Source of the DNA: Camelimonas lactis | GTDB lineage: Bacteria; Pseudomonadota; Alphaproteobacteria; Rhizobiales; Beijerinckiaceae | Direction: 5' to 3' | Assembly: GCF_004342915.1 (NCBI RefSeq) | Contig: NZ_SLWL01000015.1 | Span: 1 to 64,000 of the forward strand | DNA: 64,000 nt | In this document: one piece after another, positions 45,747 to 55,472 of the stretch | Numbering within the stretch: position 1 is the first letter of the stretch | Layout of the letters: every line of letters begins with the position of its first letter | Made by a program: the position numbers and the translations under genes | The notes under the pieces: model-generated | Databases searched by the model: none | What the model saw: the letters and a program-made list of their open reading frames with translations, nothing else | Told to the model about the DNA's origin: nothing

Positions 45747-46781
45747 TCAGACCTCGGCGCCATGCGCCCCGGAGCCAACCTGCGGCGGCGGCTCGAACTG
45801 GCCCTTCTGGCGGAAGCGCCAGAGGTAGGTTGGAACAATGGCGTCGAAGCCGCTGGCGGCGACGCCCAGATCCGCCAGCGTGCGCCGCTCCGCGATCGCA
45901 GCGTCGGACACCACATTGTCATGACGCAGCAGCTCCACCTGGTCGCGGGTCAGCCGCAGGCTGTCCGGCAGCAGCCCCAGCGACAGGGTGTGGGCGATTT
46001 CCAGAACCAGCCCCTGCAGGCGCGCCAGCGAAAACGGCAGGCCAACGACAGGACGGCGCCGCCTGATGGCGTCGAGGGTGAATTTCACCGCCTCGCGCAC
46101 CGTCAGCGTTTCCGGTCCGCCCAGCTCATAGGTCGCGCCTGGCGTCGCCGCGCCCTCGATCGCCTTCACCACGGCGGCGGCCACGTCGCCGACGAACACC
46201 GGCTGCATGCGGGTTTCAGCGCCGACCAGCGGCAGCACCGGCATGAAGGTCGCCAGCTGGGCGAAACGGTTGAAAAACTGGTCCTCCGGACCGAACATCA
46301 CCGACGGCCGCAGGATGACGGCGCCAGGGAAGGCGTCGCGCACCGCGGCTTCGGCGTTTGCCTTGGAGCGCGCATAGGCCGAGCCCGAATCGGCGCTGAC
46401 GCCGAGGGCGGACATGTGGACAAGGCGCTCGACGCCAGCCGCGCTGGCGGCCTCCGCCACGGCGCGGGCCCCAAAGCCGTGCACCGCGTCGAAGCGCTGG
46501 CGGCCGCCCTGGTGCATGATGCCGACGAGGTTGACGACGATGTCGGCGCCGGCGATGGCGCGAACCACCGATGGCCGGTTGCGCAGATTGGCCTGAACGG
46601 CGTGAATCTGTCCCACATTGCCGAGCGGTTGCAGATGGAACGCCAGATCGGGCCGCCGCACGGCGACGCGAATGCGATACCCCCGCCGCGCCAGCGCGCG
46701 CACCACGTGACGGCCAACGAAGCCGGAGCCGCCGAACACCGTGACAAGCATGTCGGATGGCTGACGGATGCTGCTGGACAT
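45747..46781 (-). CDS. NDUFA9-like atypical SDR (complex I-associated) protein
   Basis: 344 residues of the extended, atypical short-chain dehydrogenase type. The NAD(P)H loop is VFGGSGFVGRHVVRAL; a full SDR Tyr-Lys pair survives as AYARSKANAE. The family includes the accessory complex I subunit NDUFA9 and is common in alphaproteobacteria, where it may bind NADPH and assist the respiratory complex; enzymatic activity is unproven. ATG 46781 follows GGGAGAGG. Confidence 0.86.
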   Translation of the reverse strand: MSSSIRQPSDMLVTVFGGSGFVGRHVVRALARRGYRIRVAVRRPDLAFHLQPLGNVGQIHAVQANLRNRPSVVRAIAGADIVVNLVGIMHQGGRQRFDAVHGFGARAVAEAASAAGVERLVHMSALGVSADSGSAYARSKANAEAAVRDAFPGAVILRPSVMFGPEDQFFNRFAQLATFMPVLPLVGAETRMQPVFVGDVAAAVVKAIEGAATPGATYELGGPETLTVREAVKFTLDAIRRRRPVVGLPFSLARLQGLVLEIAHTLSLGLLPDSLRLTRDQVELLRHDNVVSDAAIAERRTLADLGVAASGFDAIVPTYLWRFRQKGQFEPPPQVGSGAHGAEV

Positions 46782-47326
46782 GAACCTCTCCCGCCGAAAC
46801 TGCACCCTGCAGGGCCCAAGGCTGGAGCCATTACAGGAAACCTGTTCCTGCCCCCTTCGTCGCCGTGGCGCAAGTGCTTACTTGCTGCATGCCGGCGCGA
46901 TCTGCCGCTGCGGCGGGCCATCCGGCCCCGTCACGGCGCGACCCAAGGTCGCAAAAACCCGGGCCTGGCTTCCGGTCGGCGCGCCAGCGGGCGCGCCCGG
47001 CCATTGCCCGCCGCACAACTTCTGGCGCATCTCCTTGCGCGTTTTGTGGCGCGCGTTTTCTCGCGCGCGTCCTGGCCCAGGGGCGCCCGGCGCCTGTCTG
47101 AAAGATTTTGCCGGTCGCAGCGTCAGTCCCGTTCCGGATCGGCGGGTTCCTGCTGTATAGAGCAGGCGCGGCGCGGATCCCGCCCACCGCCGGGGTTCGT
47201 CTGGCTCCGACATATCCGGGGCGCGCGGGCGGCCCTTCCTTCAGGTTCGACACATTCCCTTCAGGAAAGGCAGCAGCCGCTTTTTCGCGAAGGCATTTTA
47301 ACGGCGCATAACGGCGACTGACAGCC
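46782..47326. other. Long divergent intergenic region before proB
   Basis: 545 bp without a credible gene; obgE, often found before proB, is not here. It contains a repeated CCTTCAGG (around 47241 and 47265) and a possible -10 TATAGA near 47156. The long untranslated stretch in front of proB could carry a leader; no known riboswitch was recognised. Confidence 0.4.
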
Positions 47327-48472
47327 ATGACCGAGATTCCCGCCCTGGACCGCTTCCGTCGCATTGTCGTGAAGGTCGGCTCATCCCTTCTGGTCGATCG
47401 CGAGCGCGGTGGCGTCCGCCAGCAATGGCTGTCGGCCCTGGCCGATGACCTCGCGGCCCTGCACCAGGCCGGCAAGGACGTGCTGGTGGTGTCTTCGGGT
47501 TCGATTTCGCTGGGACGCGCCGTGCTGAAGCTGCCGCTCGGCCCGCTGCGGCTGGAGGAGAGCCAGGCCGCCGCCTCCGTCGGCCAGATCGCCCTCGCCC
47601 GCACCTGGTCCGAAGCGCTGGGCGCGCGCGGTCTCACCGCCGGTCAGGTGCTGGTGACCCTGTGGGACACCGAGGAGCGCCGCCGTTACCTCAACGCCCG
47701 CGCCACCGTCGGCAAATTGCTGGAGTGGCGGGCGGTTCCCGTCATCAACGAGAACGACACCGTGGCCACCAGCGAAATCCGCTATGGCGACAACGACCGG
47801 CTGGCGGCCCGCGTCGCCACCATGGCCGACGCCGACCTGCTGGTGCTGCTCTCCGACATTGACGGGCTCTACACCGCCCCGCCCGGCTCCGATCCTTCCG
47901 CGAAACACATTCCGGTGGTGCCGCGCATCACGGCGGAGATCGAGGCCATGGCCGGCGGCGCCGCCTCCCAGTTCTCACGCGGCGGCATGCGCACCAAGAT
48001 CGAAGCCGGCAAGATCGCCACCCACGGCGGCGCCCACATGATCATCGCCTCCGGCCTGGTGGAGTATCCGCTGCGCCGCATCGCCGAAGGCGGACCGGCC
48101 ACCTGGTTCCTGTCGCGATCCACCCCGGCGCGGGCCCGCAAGAAATGGATCAGCGGCCTGCTGGAAACCAACGGCGCGGTCACCATTGACGAGGGCGCCG
48201 TGGCGGCGCTACGCCGGGGCAAGAGCCTGCTGCCCGCCGGCGTCACCGCCGTGGACGGCGACTTCCTCCGCGGCGATCCGGTGCTGGTGAAAAACCCGGC
48301 CGGCGCCGTGGTCGCGCGCGGTCTGAGCAACTTTGACGCGGACGACGCCCGCGCCATCGCCGGGCACGGCAGCGGCGACATCGCCGCCATCGTCGGCTAT
48401 TCCGGCCGGGCCGAGATGATCCACCGCGACGTGCTGGTGCTGACCGCGGCCGCCAGGGACGAAGCGAACTGA
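47327..48472 (+). CDS. proB: Glutamate 5-kinase
   Basis: 381 residues. An amino-acid kinase domain ([23 protein letters not shown], then [17 protein letters not shown] and [10 protein letters not shown]) is followed by a C-terminal PUA domain from about residue 280. It makes gamma-glutamyl phosphate for proline synthesis and is normally inhibited by proline. proA follows 176 bp downstream, separated by two hairpins (48493-48512 and 48552-48573). Confidence 0.95.
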   Translation: MTEIPALDRFRRIVVKVGSSLLVDRERGGVRQQWLSALADDLAALHQAGKDVLVVSSGSISLGRAVLKLPLGPLRLEESQAAASVGQIALARTWSEALGARGLTAGQVLVTLWDTEERRRYLNARATVGKLLEWRAVPVINENDTVATSEIRYGDNDRLAARVATMADADLLVLLSDIDGLYTAPPGSDPSAKHIPVVPRITAEIEAMAGGAASQFSRGGMRTKIEAGKIATHGGAHMIIASGLVEYPLRRIAEGGPATWFLSRSTPARARKKWISGLLETNGAVTIDEGAVAALRRGKSLLPAGVTAVDGDFLRGDPVLVKNPAGAVVARGLSNFDADDARAIAGHGSGDIAAIVGYSGRAEMIHRDVLVLTAAARDEAN

Positions 48473-48551
48473 AACGACGCAGCCGGAGGCGGGGCGGCGC
48501 TGGAGCGCCGCCAGCGCGGCCGGCCCCCTGCTCCATCAGGTCGCCCCTTGT

Positions 48552-48573
48552 ATTGGCTGACCGGCCAGCCAAT
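48552..48573. promoter_or_regulatory. 8-bp inverted repeat upstream of proA
   Basis: ATTGGCTG (48552-48559), 6-nt centre, CAGCCAAT (48566-48573). It lies 75 bp before proA. A second GC-rich hairpin, GGCGGCGC-tgga-GCGCCGCC (48493-48512), follows the proB stop and may be a weak terminator. The palindrome could be an operator controlling proA separately. Confidence 0.4.
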
Positions 48574-48648
48574 AATGATAACCGTAATCAATCACGCCGG
48601 CCTGTCCGGCGCAGGCACGTTTGTTGAGCAACACGCAAAGGCGCATCC

Positions 48649-50010
48649 ATGAGCACCGCAGCCAATCTCGCCCACACCGCCAGCGCAGCCAGCTCTGTTC
48701 GCGGTCCGGCGACGCCAGTTGCGACTGAGGGTGCGGCTTCGGCGCCTGACGTGGACGTGGCTGCGTTGATGGCGGACATGGGGCGGCGCGCCGTCGTCGC
48801 CCGCCGTGAACTGGCCCTGGCCAGCGCTGAAACCCGCACGGCGGCGCTCGTCGCCGCCGCGGACGCCATTCGCCGCGCCAGCCCCGACATTCTCGCCGCC
48901 AACGCGGACGACATCGCCGAGGCGCGCGCCAATGGCCAGACCGAGGCCTATATCGACCGCCTGGCGCTGGACGGGGCCCGCATCGACGCCATCGCCGACG
49001 GCGTCGCCGCCATCGCCGCCCTGCCCGATCCGGTCGGCAAGGTGCTGGCCACCTTTGAGCGGCCCAATGGCCTGATCATCCAGCGCGTGTCGACGCCGCT
49101 CGGCGTCATCGGCATCATTTTCGAAAGCCGTCCCAACGTCACCGCCGATGCGGCGGCGCTGAGCCTGAAGGCGGGCAACGCCGTCATCCTGCGCTCCGGT
49201 TCGGACAGTTTCCGCTCGGCCAGCGCCATCGCCCGCGCCATGTCGGAGGGGCTGGCGGTCGCCGGCGTCCCCGCCGACGCCGTGCAGCTGGTGCCCACCC
49301 GCGACCGCGCCGCCGTTGGCGAAATGCTGCGCGGCCTGAACGGCGCTGTCGACGTGATCGTGCCGCGCGGCGGCAAAAGCCTGGTGGAACGGGTGCAGAA
49401 CGAGGCCCGGGTGCCGGTGTTCGCCCATCTGGAAGGGCTGGTGCACGTCTATGTCGACGCCGAAGCCGACCTGGAAACGGCCCGCGCCGTGGTTCTGAAC
49501 TCCAAGATGCGCCGCACCAGCATCTGCGGCGCCGCCGAGACGCTGCTCATCGACCGCGCCGGCGCCGGCCGTCTGCTCGCCCCCCTGGTCTCCATGCTGC
49601 TCGACGCCGGCTGCGAGGTGCGCGGCGACGCCGACATCCGCGCCGTCGACGCGCGGGTCACCGATGTGTCGGACGCGGACTGGGGCGCCGAATATCTGGA
49701 GGCGATCATCTCCGCGCGTCTGGTCGATGGCCTCGACGGCGCCCTGGCGCACATCAACGCCTGGAGCTCCCAGCACACCGACTGCATTATCACGGAGAAC
49801 GTCGGGAAGGCCGAGCGTTTCCTCAATGAGGTTGATTCGGCCATCGTGCTGCACAACGCCTCGACCCAGTTCGCCGATGGCGGCGAGTTCGGTTTCGGCG
49901 GCGAAATCGGCATCGCCACCGGGCGCATGCACGCGCGCGGGCCGGTGGGGGCGGAGCAGCTCACCTCGTTCAAGTACAAGGTGCGCGGCGCTGGCCAGAC
50001 CCGCCCCTGA
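48649..50010 (+). CDS. proA: Gamma-glutamyl phosphate reductase
   Basis: 453 residues, an aldehyde-dehydrogenase-fold NADPH enzyme making glutamate-5-semialdehyde. The catalytic cysteine is C293 in [13 protein letters not shown]; other signatures are [10 protein letters not shown] and [11 protein letters not shown] near the end. An Ala/Ser-rich N-terminal extension of about 35 residues precedes the conserved start (VAALMADMG). ATG 48649 follows AAGGCG. Confidence 0.95.
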   Translation: MSTAANLAHTASAASSVRGPATPVATEGAASAPDVDVAALMADMGRRAVVARRELALASAETRTAALVAAADAIRRASPDILAANADDIAEARANGQTEAYIDRLALDGARIDAIADGVAAIAALPDPVGKVLATFERPNGLIIQRVSTPLGVIGIIFESRPNVTADAAALSLKAGNAVILRSGSDSFRSASAIARAMSEGLAVAGVPADAVQLVPTRDRAAVGEMLRGLNGAVDVIVPRGGKSLVERVQNEARVPVFAHLEGLVHVYVDAEADLETARAVVLNSKMRRTSICGAAETLLIDRAGAGRLLAPLVSMLLDAGCEVRGDADIRAVDARVTDVSDADWGAEYLEAIISARLVDGLDGALAHINAWSSQHTDCIITENVGKAERFLNEVDSAIVLHNASTQFADGGEFGFGGEIGIATGRMHARGPVGAEQLTSFKYKVRGAGQTRP

Positions 50011-50169
50011 GTTGCCGCTGGGTTCCCGCCGCCAGGCTTGCAAACCACTCCACGCAGGCGCGCCCTCGCCTGGGCGCTCCAGGCAGGGTCGTTCTGATGC
50101 AGTGGGGCTTGCGACCTCTGCCGGCGCGCACCGTTTTGCGCGCCGGTCGGCGTGCACTCCGCCAAGCGC

Positions 50170-50415
50170 CTAATGCGCCGGGCGCGCCGTTTCCACCGGC
50201 GTCTCCGCCATTGTCCGCGCCGGCGCTTCGCCGGTCAGCAACGCCTGCATCTCTTCCGGCGTCTCCCGGGCCAGCAGCACGTCCGGGTGGTGCGCCGCGC
50301 TTGTGGACAGGTAGATGGCCGATCCGCCATGAACCGTGCCGCGCACCATCAGCACACATGACGCGTTCAGCAAAATGCGGGTATTGTCGACCGGATCTGT
50401 GACGTGGATGAACAT
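50170..50415 (-). CDS. Small conserved-looking protein, FlbD-like
   Basis: 81 residues, read against the proA-nadD direction. The ATG at 50415 has a consensus AAGGAGG at ideal spacing, which is the strongest evidence that it is real. The sequence is short beta-strand-like (MFIHVTDPVDNTRILLNAS, then AIYLSTS) ending RETPEEMQALLTG, a layout close to FlbD-type proteins (start MIxxTRLNG...LNAxxI, end xETxEEV). The rest is an Ala/Pro tail. No flagellar gene is near, so a flagellar role is not claimed. Confidence 0.65.
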   Translation of the reverse strand: MFIHVTDPVDNTRILLNASCVLMVRGTVHGGSAIYLSTSAAHHPDVLLARETPEEMQALLTGEAPARTMAETPVETARPAH

Positions 50416-50490
50416 GACAACCTCCTTGCGTCGGCTACCTCCCTTTGAATGTAACACAGGCGCCCGCGATTTTGTTCGGGCGCGCGCCGC

Positions 50491-51153
50491 ATGATCGCCC
50501 GCTGGCGTCTGCCGCCGCTCGCCCCCGGCGCGCGCATCGGCCTCTATGGCGGTTCGTTCAACCCGCCGCACGCCGCCCATCGCCTCGTCGCCGATCAGGC
50601 GATGAAACGGCTGGGGCTTGACCGGATCTGGTGGCTGGTGACGCCGGGCAACCCGCTCAAGAACGTCAATGGCCTGCCACCCATCGCCGCGCGCATCGCC
50701 CAGGTCCGCGCGGTCGCCGGTCGCGCCCGCCACCATGTCACCGGTTTCGAGCAGGATATCGGCGCCAGGTTCAGCCACGATACGATCGTCTGGCTGCAAC
50801 GGCGCTTTCCTGGCGTGCATTTCGTCTGGATCATGGGCGGCGACAGCATGGCGACGCTGCACCGCTGGCATCACTGGCGCGACATCATGCGCCGCATCCC
50901 GGTGGCGGTGATCGACCGGCCGGGCCAGACCCTGGCCGCCACCGCCTCCGTCGCCGCCCGCACATTCGCCACGGCCCGCCTGCCGGAAACCGCGGCCAGG
51001 CGGCTGGCCACCGCGCCAACGCCGGCCTGGGTGCTGTTGCACGGCCCCCGCTCGCCATTGTCGTCCACGGCCCTGCGCGCCAGCGCCGGGCAGCCGCCTG
51101 CTGGCGAAACCGGCGCGCCCCGGGCCTGCGGAAAGCCCCTGCCGCTCCGTTGA
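50491..51153 (+). CDS. nadD: Nicotinate-nucleotide adenylyltransferase
   Basis: 220 residues. It joins ATP and nicotinate mononucleotide to form deamido-NAD. The nucleotidyltransferase motif GGSFNPPHAAH (about 18-28) and the C-terminal SPLSSTALR are present, as is the substrate segment WLVTPGNPLK. It starts the nadD-rsfS-rlmH group; rsfS follows after 78 bp. The last 25 residues are a basic Pro-rich tail. Confidence 0.94.
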   Translation: MIARWRLPPLAPGARIGLYGGSFNPPHAAHRLVADQAMKRLGLDRIWWLVTPGNPLKNVNGLPPIAARIAQVRAVAGRARHHVTGFEQDIGARFSHDTIVWLQRRFPGVHFVWIMGGDSMATLHRWHHWRDIMRRIPVAVIDRPGQTLAATASVAARTFATARLPETAARRLATAPTPAWVLLHGPRSPLSSTALRASAGQPPAGETGAPRACGKPLPLR

Positions 51154-51231
51154 ACCTGGATGACGTAACGGCTATGGTGGAGAAAGTTTTCAGACACCGT
51201 TTTTCACGCAAGGGACCAGGCGCGCTACCAT

Positions 51232-51630
51232 ATGCCCAATCGCATTCCGGACACCGAACCGCAGGCCGCAGACGTCAACGCGGACGTCGCCCTCGCCAAT
51301 GTCCTCTCGGTCGCCTTGCACAGCCTTGACGAGATGAAGGCGGAAGACATCGTTCAGCTCGACCTGACGGGCAAGACGTCGCTGGCCGACGCCATGATCA
51401 TCGCCTCCGGCCGCTCCAACCGTCACGTGGGCTCGATCGCCGAGAAGCTGATCGAGGACCTGAAGGCGGCGGGCGTCAAGGGCATCAAGGACGAGGGCTT
51501 CCCCTCCTGCGACTGGGTGCTGGTCGACGCCGGCGATCTCATCATCCACATTTTCCGCCCCGAGGTCCGCGTGTTCTACAACCTGGAAAAGATGTGGGGC
51601 GCCGCGCCGGCCGCCGGAACCGCCTCCTGA
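51232..51630 (+). CDS. rsfS: Ribosomal silencing factor RsfS
   Basis: 132 residues. RsfS binds protein L14 of the 50S subunit and blocks subunit joining when cells starve. The Iojap signature is visible: DIVQLDLTGKTSLADAMIIA, SGRSNRHV, and GDLIIHIFRPEVRVFYNLEKMW. Its position after nadD and before rlmH is the standard order. Confidence 0.95.
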   Translation: MPNRIPDTEPQAADVNADVALANVLSVALHSLDEMKAEDIVQLDLTGKTSLADAMIIASGRSNRHVGSIAEKLIEDLKAAGVKGIKDEGFPSCDWVLVDAGDLIIHIFRPEVRVFYNLEKMWGAAPAAGTAS

Positions 51631-51766
51631 CACAGCCGTCTCGCGCCGCGGGCAAAATTTCCATCCAGCGGAGCGGGTTTCGCCCTGCTCCACCGGAATG
51701 GACGCGCGCGGCGCTGGCCAACCTCCGGCAAGGCCGCCGTGCTGGCGCCTGACAGGAGCCCCGCCG

Positions 51767-52246
51767 TTGAAAATCTCGCTGATCTGCATCGGCCGCATGA
51801 AGGCCGGCCCGGAGCGGGAGCTGGCGGACCGCTACCATCAGCGCGCCGTGGCCCAGGGACGACCGCTCGGCGTCAGCGCGGTCCATGTGACGGAATTGCC
51901 CGAAAGCCGCGCCGCCGACGCCGGCCGGCGCAAGGCAGAGGAAGCGCAGGCGATTCTCGGCAAGGCCCAGGGCGGCGTCCTCATCGTCTTTGACGAGCGC
52001 GGCCCGGCCCTCGACAGCGAGACGGTCGCCGGACGCTTCGCCACCCTGCGCGACGGCGGCGCCGAACACGTGTGCTTCGTCATCGGCGGCGCCGATGGCC
52101 TTGATCCGTCGGTGCGCGATCAGGCCCGGCTGGTGCTGTCCTTCGGCGCCATGACCCTGCCGCACCAGCTGGTGCGGGTGCTGGCGCTGGAGCAGGTTTA
52201 CCGGATGATGACCATTATTGACGGCCACCCCTATCATCGCAGCTGA
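51767..52246 (+). CDS. rlmH: 23S rRNA (pseudouridine1915-N3)-methyltransferase
   Basis: 159 residues, a SPOUT methyltransferase that methylates pseudouridine 1915 in helix 69. The SAM-binding trefoil knot is indicated by FVIGGADGLDPSVRDQA and the C-terminal LPHQLVRVLALEQVYRMMTIIDGHPYHRS. The start is TTG at 51767, set by AGGAG (51754-51758) 8 bp upstream and by the family N terminus (MKISLICIGRMK). No ATG exists at that place, so an ATG-only search would add about 23 spurious residues. Confidence 0.93.
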   Translation: MKISLICIGRMKAGPERELADRYHQRAVAQGRPLGVSAVHVTELPESRAADAGRRKAEEAQAILGKAQGGVLIVFDERGPALDSETVAGRFATLRDGGAEHVCFVIGGADGLDPSVRDQARLVLSFGAMTLPHQLVRVLALEQVYRMMTIIDGHPYHRS

Positions 52247-52467
52247 ACGCGGCGCATTTCGCCGTCCGGCGCCACCTCGTCGCCTTGTTTGCCATTGATT
52301 GTCGCCAGCAACGGCGGCGGCCGGCTGTCGCCGGGCCTCCCGACCTGCGCCGGGCTGGCGCCTCCGGCGGAACAAAATGGTTGATGATGCAAAGGCTGCG
52401 TTTACCTCGCCGTCATATCAGTCAATGTGAGACGTTGCGTCGCGCACCTGTCAGCCAGGCGGCCAGC

Positions 52468-52506
52468 ATCTGAGCACACCATCCGAGCACACGATCCGAG
52501 CATACC
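52468..52506. repeat. 13-bp tandem repeat, three copies, directly before envC
   Basis: Units 52468-52480, 52481-52493 and 52494-52506, consensus ATCCGAGCACACC. The array ends five bases before the envC start codon and therefore lies in the translation initiation region. Confidence 0.85.
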
Positions 52507-52511
52507 TGGAC

Positions 52512-53945
52512 ATGGTTCATCCCGCGTTCCCGCCCCATTCGCGCCGCGCGCCCCTCGCCTTGCGCTTCGCAAGGAAGAGCGCGATCGCCTGCGCCATGGT
52601 TGCGACGCTGGCCGCCATTCACCCCGCCGGCGTCGCCATGGCCCAGCAGCAGCGGCCTGGCGCCAACGCCCGCCAGACGGAGAAGGACGCGCGGGAGGCC
52701 GAGTTGAAAGCCATCGAAACCCGCCTCCATTCCAGCGAGGAGGCGCGGATTCGTCTGGAAGCGGAGATCGCCGCCATCAAGCTGGACCGCGCCCGCCTCA
52801 ACGGCGCCCTGCTGAACACCACCAGCAAGGTGCAGGCGACGGAAGAGCGCATCGCCGAGCTCGAATCACGCCTCGCGACCCTCAACGACAGCGCCGAGGC
52901 CATCCGCAAGTCATTCCAGAGCCGGCAGGACGTCATCGTCGAGGTTCTGGCCGCGTTGCAACGCATCGGCCGGCGTCCGCCGCCGGCGGTGCTCGCCAGC
53001 CCTGATGACCTGCTGACGGCGGTGCGCACCTCGATTCTGCTGGGCGCCGTGCTGCCGGAGCTGCGCTCGGAAACCCGCGCCCTCGCCAGCGATCTGGCGG
53101 AACTGGTGCGGCTCGGCGACGCCATCAAGGCGGACAAACAGACCCTGTTCAGGGAAATGGAGGCGATCGTCGAGGAGCGCCGGCGCCTCACGGCGCTGAT
53201 CGAGGCCCGCCAGGCCCGCCTCGCCGGGGCCGAACAGGAAACCACCGACCAGACCAACCAGGCCGCGGCCCTGGCCAAACAGGCGACCGACCTAAAAAGT
53301 CTCATCGCCCGGCTGGAAGCGGAGCTGGGCGCCGCCCAACGGAACACGGAAGCGGCGCGCAAGGCGGAGGAAGACCTACGGAACGCCAGGGACCAGCTGG
53401 CGTCGCTGGCCTTCAAGGACCCGGCCCGCCTTGAGCCCAAGATCGCCTTCGTCGACGCGCGCGGCCAGTTGCCGCTGCCGGTTGGCGGAAAAGAGGTGGT
53501 TTCCTTTGGAACGCCGGACCCGGCGGGCGGCAAGACCCAGGGAATCACCATCGCGGCGCAACCCGGCGCCGTTGTTTCGGCGCCATCTGATGGTTGGGTG
53601 TCGTTTGCTGGCCCGTTCCGCTCGTTCGGCCAACTCTTGATCATAAATGCGGGCGGTGGATACTATGTGTTGCTGGCCGGCATGGAGCGGATCAACGTCA
53701 GTCTCGGCCAGTTCGTTCTGGCCGGCGAACCTGTCGCCATCATGGGGCAGTCTGGCGCCGGCGACGCGGGCAAGGTCAACACGGGGACGCCTGACAACGC
53801 AGAAGCAACCGGGGGCGGACGGGCGGATGCACATCCAGGACCCGCCCTCTACATCGAATTCCGTAAGGATGGCGGGGCGATCGACCCCACGCCCTGGTGG
53901 TCCAGGTCCCAGGGCGCGTCTCAAGGCGAAAAGGCTCGCGGATAA
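52512..53945 (+). CDS. envC: Murein hydrolase activator EnvC-like protein
   Basis: 477 residues. A signal peptide (cleavage near GVAMAQ) is followed by a long coiled coil (about 50-300, heptads rich in Glu/Arg/Leu) and a C-terminal LytM-like domain (about 325-465) in which the zinc ligands of M23 enzymes are lost. EnvC proteins activate division amidases rather than cut the wall. The domain contains a Gly/Asp/Ala-rich insert of roughly 25 residues (AGDAGKVNTGTPDNAEATGG) before the last strands. The usual Shine-Dalgarno position is occupied by the 13-bp repeats. The stop overlaps the ctpA start as TAATG. Confidence 0.88.
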   Translation: MVHPAFPPHSRRAPLALRFARKSAIACAMVATLAAIHPAGVAMAQQQRPGANARQTEKDAREAELKAIETRLHSSEEARIRLEAEIAAIKLDRARLNGALLNTTSKVQATEERIAELESRLATLNDSAEAIRKSFQSRQDVIVEVLAALQRIGRRPPPAVLASPDDLLTAVRTSILLGAVLPELRSETRALASDLAELVRLGDAIKADKQTLFREMEAIVEERRRLTALIEARQARLAGAEQETTDQTNQAAALAKQATDLKSLIARLEAELGAAQRNTEAARKAEEDLRNARDQLASLAFKDPARLEPKIAFVDARGQLPLPVGGKEVVSFGTPDPAGGKTQGITIAAQPGAVVSAPSDGWVSFAGPFRSFGQLLIINAGGGYYVLLAGMERINVSLGQFVLAGEPVAIMGQSGAGDAGKVNTGTPDNAEATGGGRADAHPGPALYIEFRKDGGAIDPTPWWSRSQGASQGEKARG

Positions 53946-55405
53946 TGCGAAAGATTTCCATTCTGGTTTGCGGCGTGGCGATGGGCGTCGGCATGTCGCT
54001 TGTGGCGACGCAGACCCGGCTGATGTCCACAACCAGCGCCACTGCAGCCTCGCCAGACATCTACCGCCAGCTCAACCTGTTCGGCGACGTCTTTGAGAAG
54101 GTCCGCAGCGACTACGTCGAGAAGCCCAGCGAGAGCAAGATGATCGAGTCGGCCATCAATGGCATGCTCTCATCGCTCGATCCGCACTCCAGTTACATGG
54201 ACGCCAAGGCGTTCAAGGACATGCAGGTGGAGACGCGCGGCCAGTTCGGCGGCCTCGGCATCGAGGTGACGCAGGAGGACGGCCAGATCAAGGTCGTGAC
54301 GCCGATCGACGACACCCCCGCCGCCCGCGCCGGCATCCTCACCAACGATCTCATCACGAAGATCGACGGCGAAGCGGTGCAGGGCATGGCGCTGAACCAG
54401 GCCGTCGACAAGATGCGCGGACCGGTCAACACCAAGGTCACGCTCACCATCCAGCGCCCGGGCCGCAAGGACCCGCTGCAGGTGACGCTGACCCGCGAGA
54501 TGATCTCGATCCGCTCGGTGCGTTCGCGCGTCGAGGGCGACATCGCCTACATCCGCCTGACCCAGTTCATCGAGCACAGCTTCGACGACGTGAAGGCGGC
54601 CATCGAGAAGACCACCAAGGAAATCGGCGCCGACAAGATCAAGGGCTACGTCCTTGACCTGCGCAACAACCGCGGCGGCCTGCTCGATCAGGCGGTTTAC
54701 GTCTCCGACGCCTTCCTGAACCGGGGCGAGATCGTCTCGACCCGTGGCCGCAACGCCGACGAAACCCAGCGCTTCAGCGCCCGCAACGGCGACCTGACCA
54801 ACGGCAAGCCGGTGGTTGTGCTGATCAATGGCGGCTCGGCCTCGGCGGCGGAAATCGTCGCCGGCGCCCTGCAGGACCACAAGCGCGCCACGTTGATCGG
54901 CACCCGGTCGTTCGGCAAGGGTTCTGTGCAGACCATTATTCCGCTCGGCTCCAACGGCGCGCTGCGACTCACCACCGCCCGCTACTACACGCCATCCGGC
55001 CGCTCCATTCAGGCCAAGGGCATCGACCCCGACATGGTGGTGCTGCAGGACATTCCCGACGAGTGGAAGGGCAAGGACGAGACCAAGGGCGAGGCCGGCC
55101 TGAAGGGGCACCTTTCCGGCGAGCGTCGCGACAGGGAAAAGGCTGCGGACCAGCAGGACGCCGCCCAGAAGAAACCGGACGACAAGGCTGCTCCCGACGC
55201 CGCAAAGGCAGCTCCCGACAAGGCCGCAAAAGACAAGGCCAGCAAGGACAAGGAGCCGGAGGAGCAGTCTGGTTCATCCGCCTACATTCCGCCGGACCCG
55301 GCCAAGGACAAGCAATTGCAGGCCGCCCTGGAGTTGCTTCGCACCGGACGGGTCGCTGCGGCGGTCGCAAGGCCAGCCGACGCCCAGAAGGCAAAGGCCA
55401 ACTGA
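53945..55405 (+). CDS. ctpA: Carboxy-terminal processing protease CtpA (S41)
   Basis: 486 residues. The signal anchor is followed by an N-terminal cap, a PDZ domain (about 90-170) and an S41 domain with nucleophile S300 in GGSASAAEIV and general base K325 in GTRSFGKGS, 25 residues apart as expected. These periplasmic proteases trim C termini of envelope substrates and often control wall hydrolases. From about 385 to 450 the chain is Lys/Ala/Asp-rich and low in complexity. Translational coupling to envC (1-bp overlap) suggests joint action in wall remodelling. Confidence 0.94.
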   Translation: MRKISILVCGVAMGVGMSLVATQTRLMSTTSATAASPDIYRQLNLFGDVFEKVRSDYVEKPSESKMIESAINGMLSSLDPHSSYMDAKAFKDMQVETRGQFGGLGIEVTQEDGQIKVVTPIDDTPAARAGILTNDLITKIDGEAVQGMALNQAVDKMRGPVNTKVTLTIQRPGRKDPLQVTLTREMISIRSVRSRVEGDIAYIRLTQFIEHSFDDVKAAIEKTTKEIGADKIKGYVLDLRNNRGGLLDQAVYVSDAFLNRGEIVSTRGRNADETQRFSARNGDLTNGKPVVVLINGGSASAAEIVAGALQDHKRATLIGTRSFGKGSVQTIIPLGSNGALRLTTARYYTPSGRSIQAKGIDPDMVVLQDIPDEWKGKDETKGEAGLKGHLSGERRDREKAADQQDAAQKKPDDKAAPDAAKAAPDKAAKDKASKDKEPEEQSGSSAYIPPDPAKDKQLQAALELLRTGRVAAAVARPADAQKAKAN

Positions 55406-55445
55406 AGCGGCGTTCGCAAGAACAGAAACAGGAACAGATGAAGGG

Positions 55446-55472
55446 CCCCGGCGCATCCGCCGGGGTCTTTTT
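55446..55472 (+). terminator. Intrinsic terminator of envC-ctpA
   Basis: Stem CCCCGGCG (55446-55453), loop CATC, stem CGCCGGGG (55458-55465), then TCTTTTT. It lies 40 bp after the ctpA stop. Confidence 0.88.
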
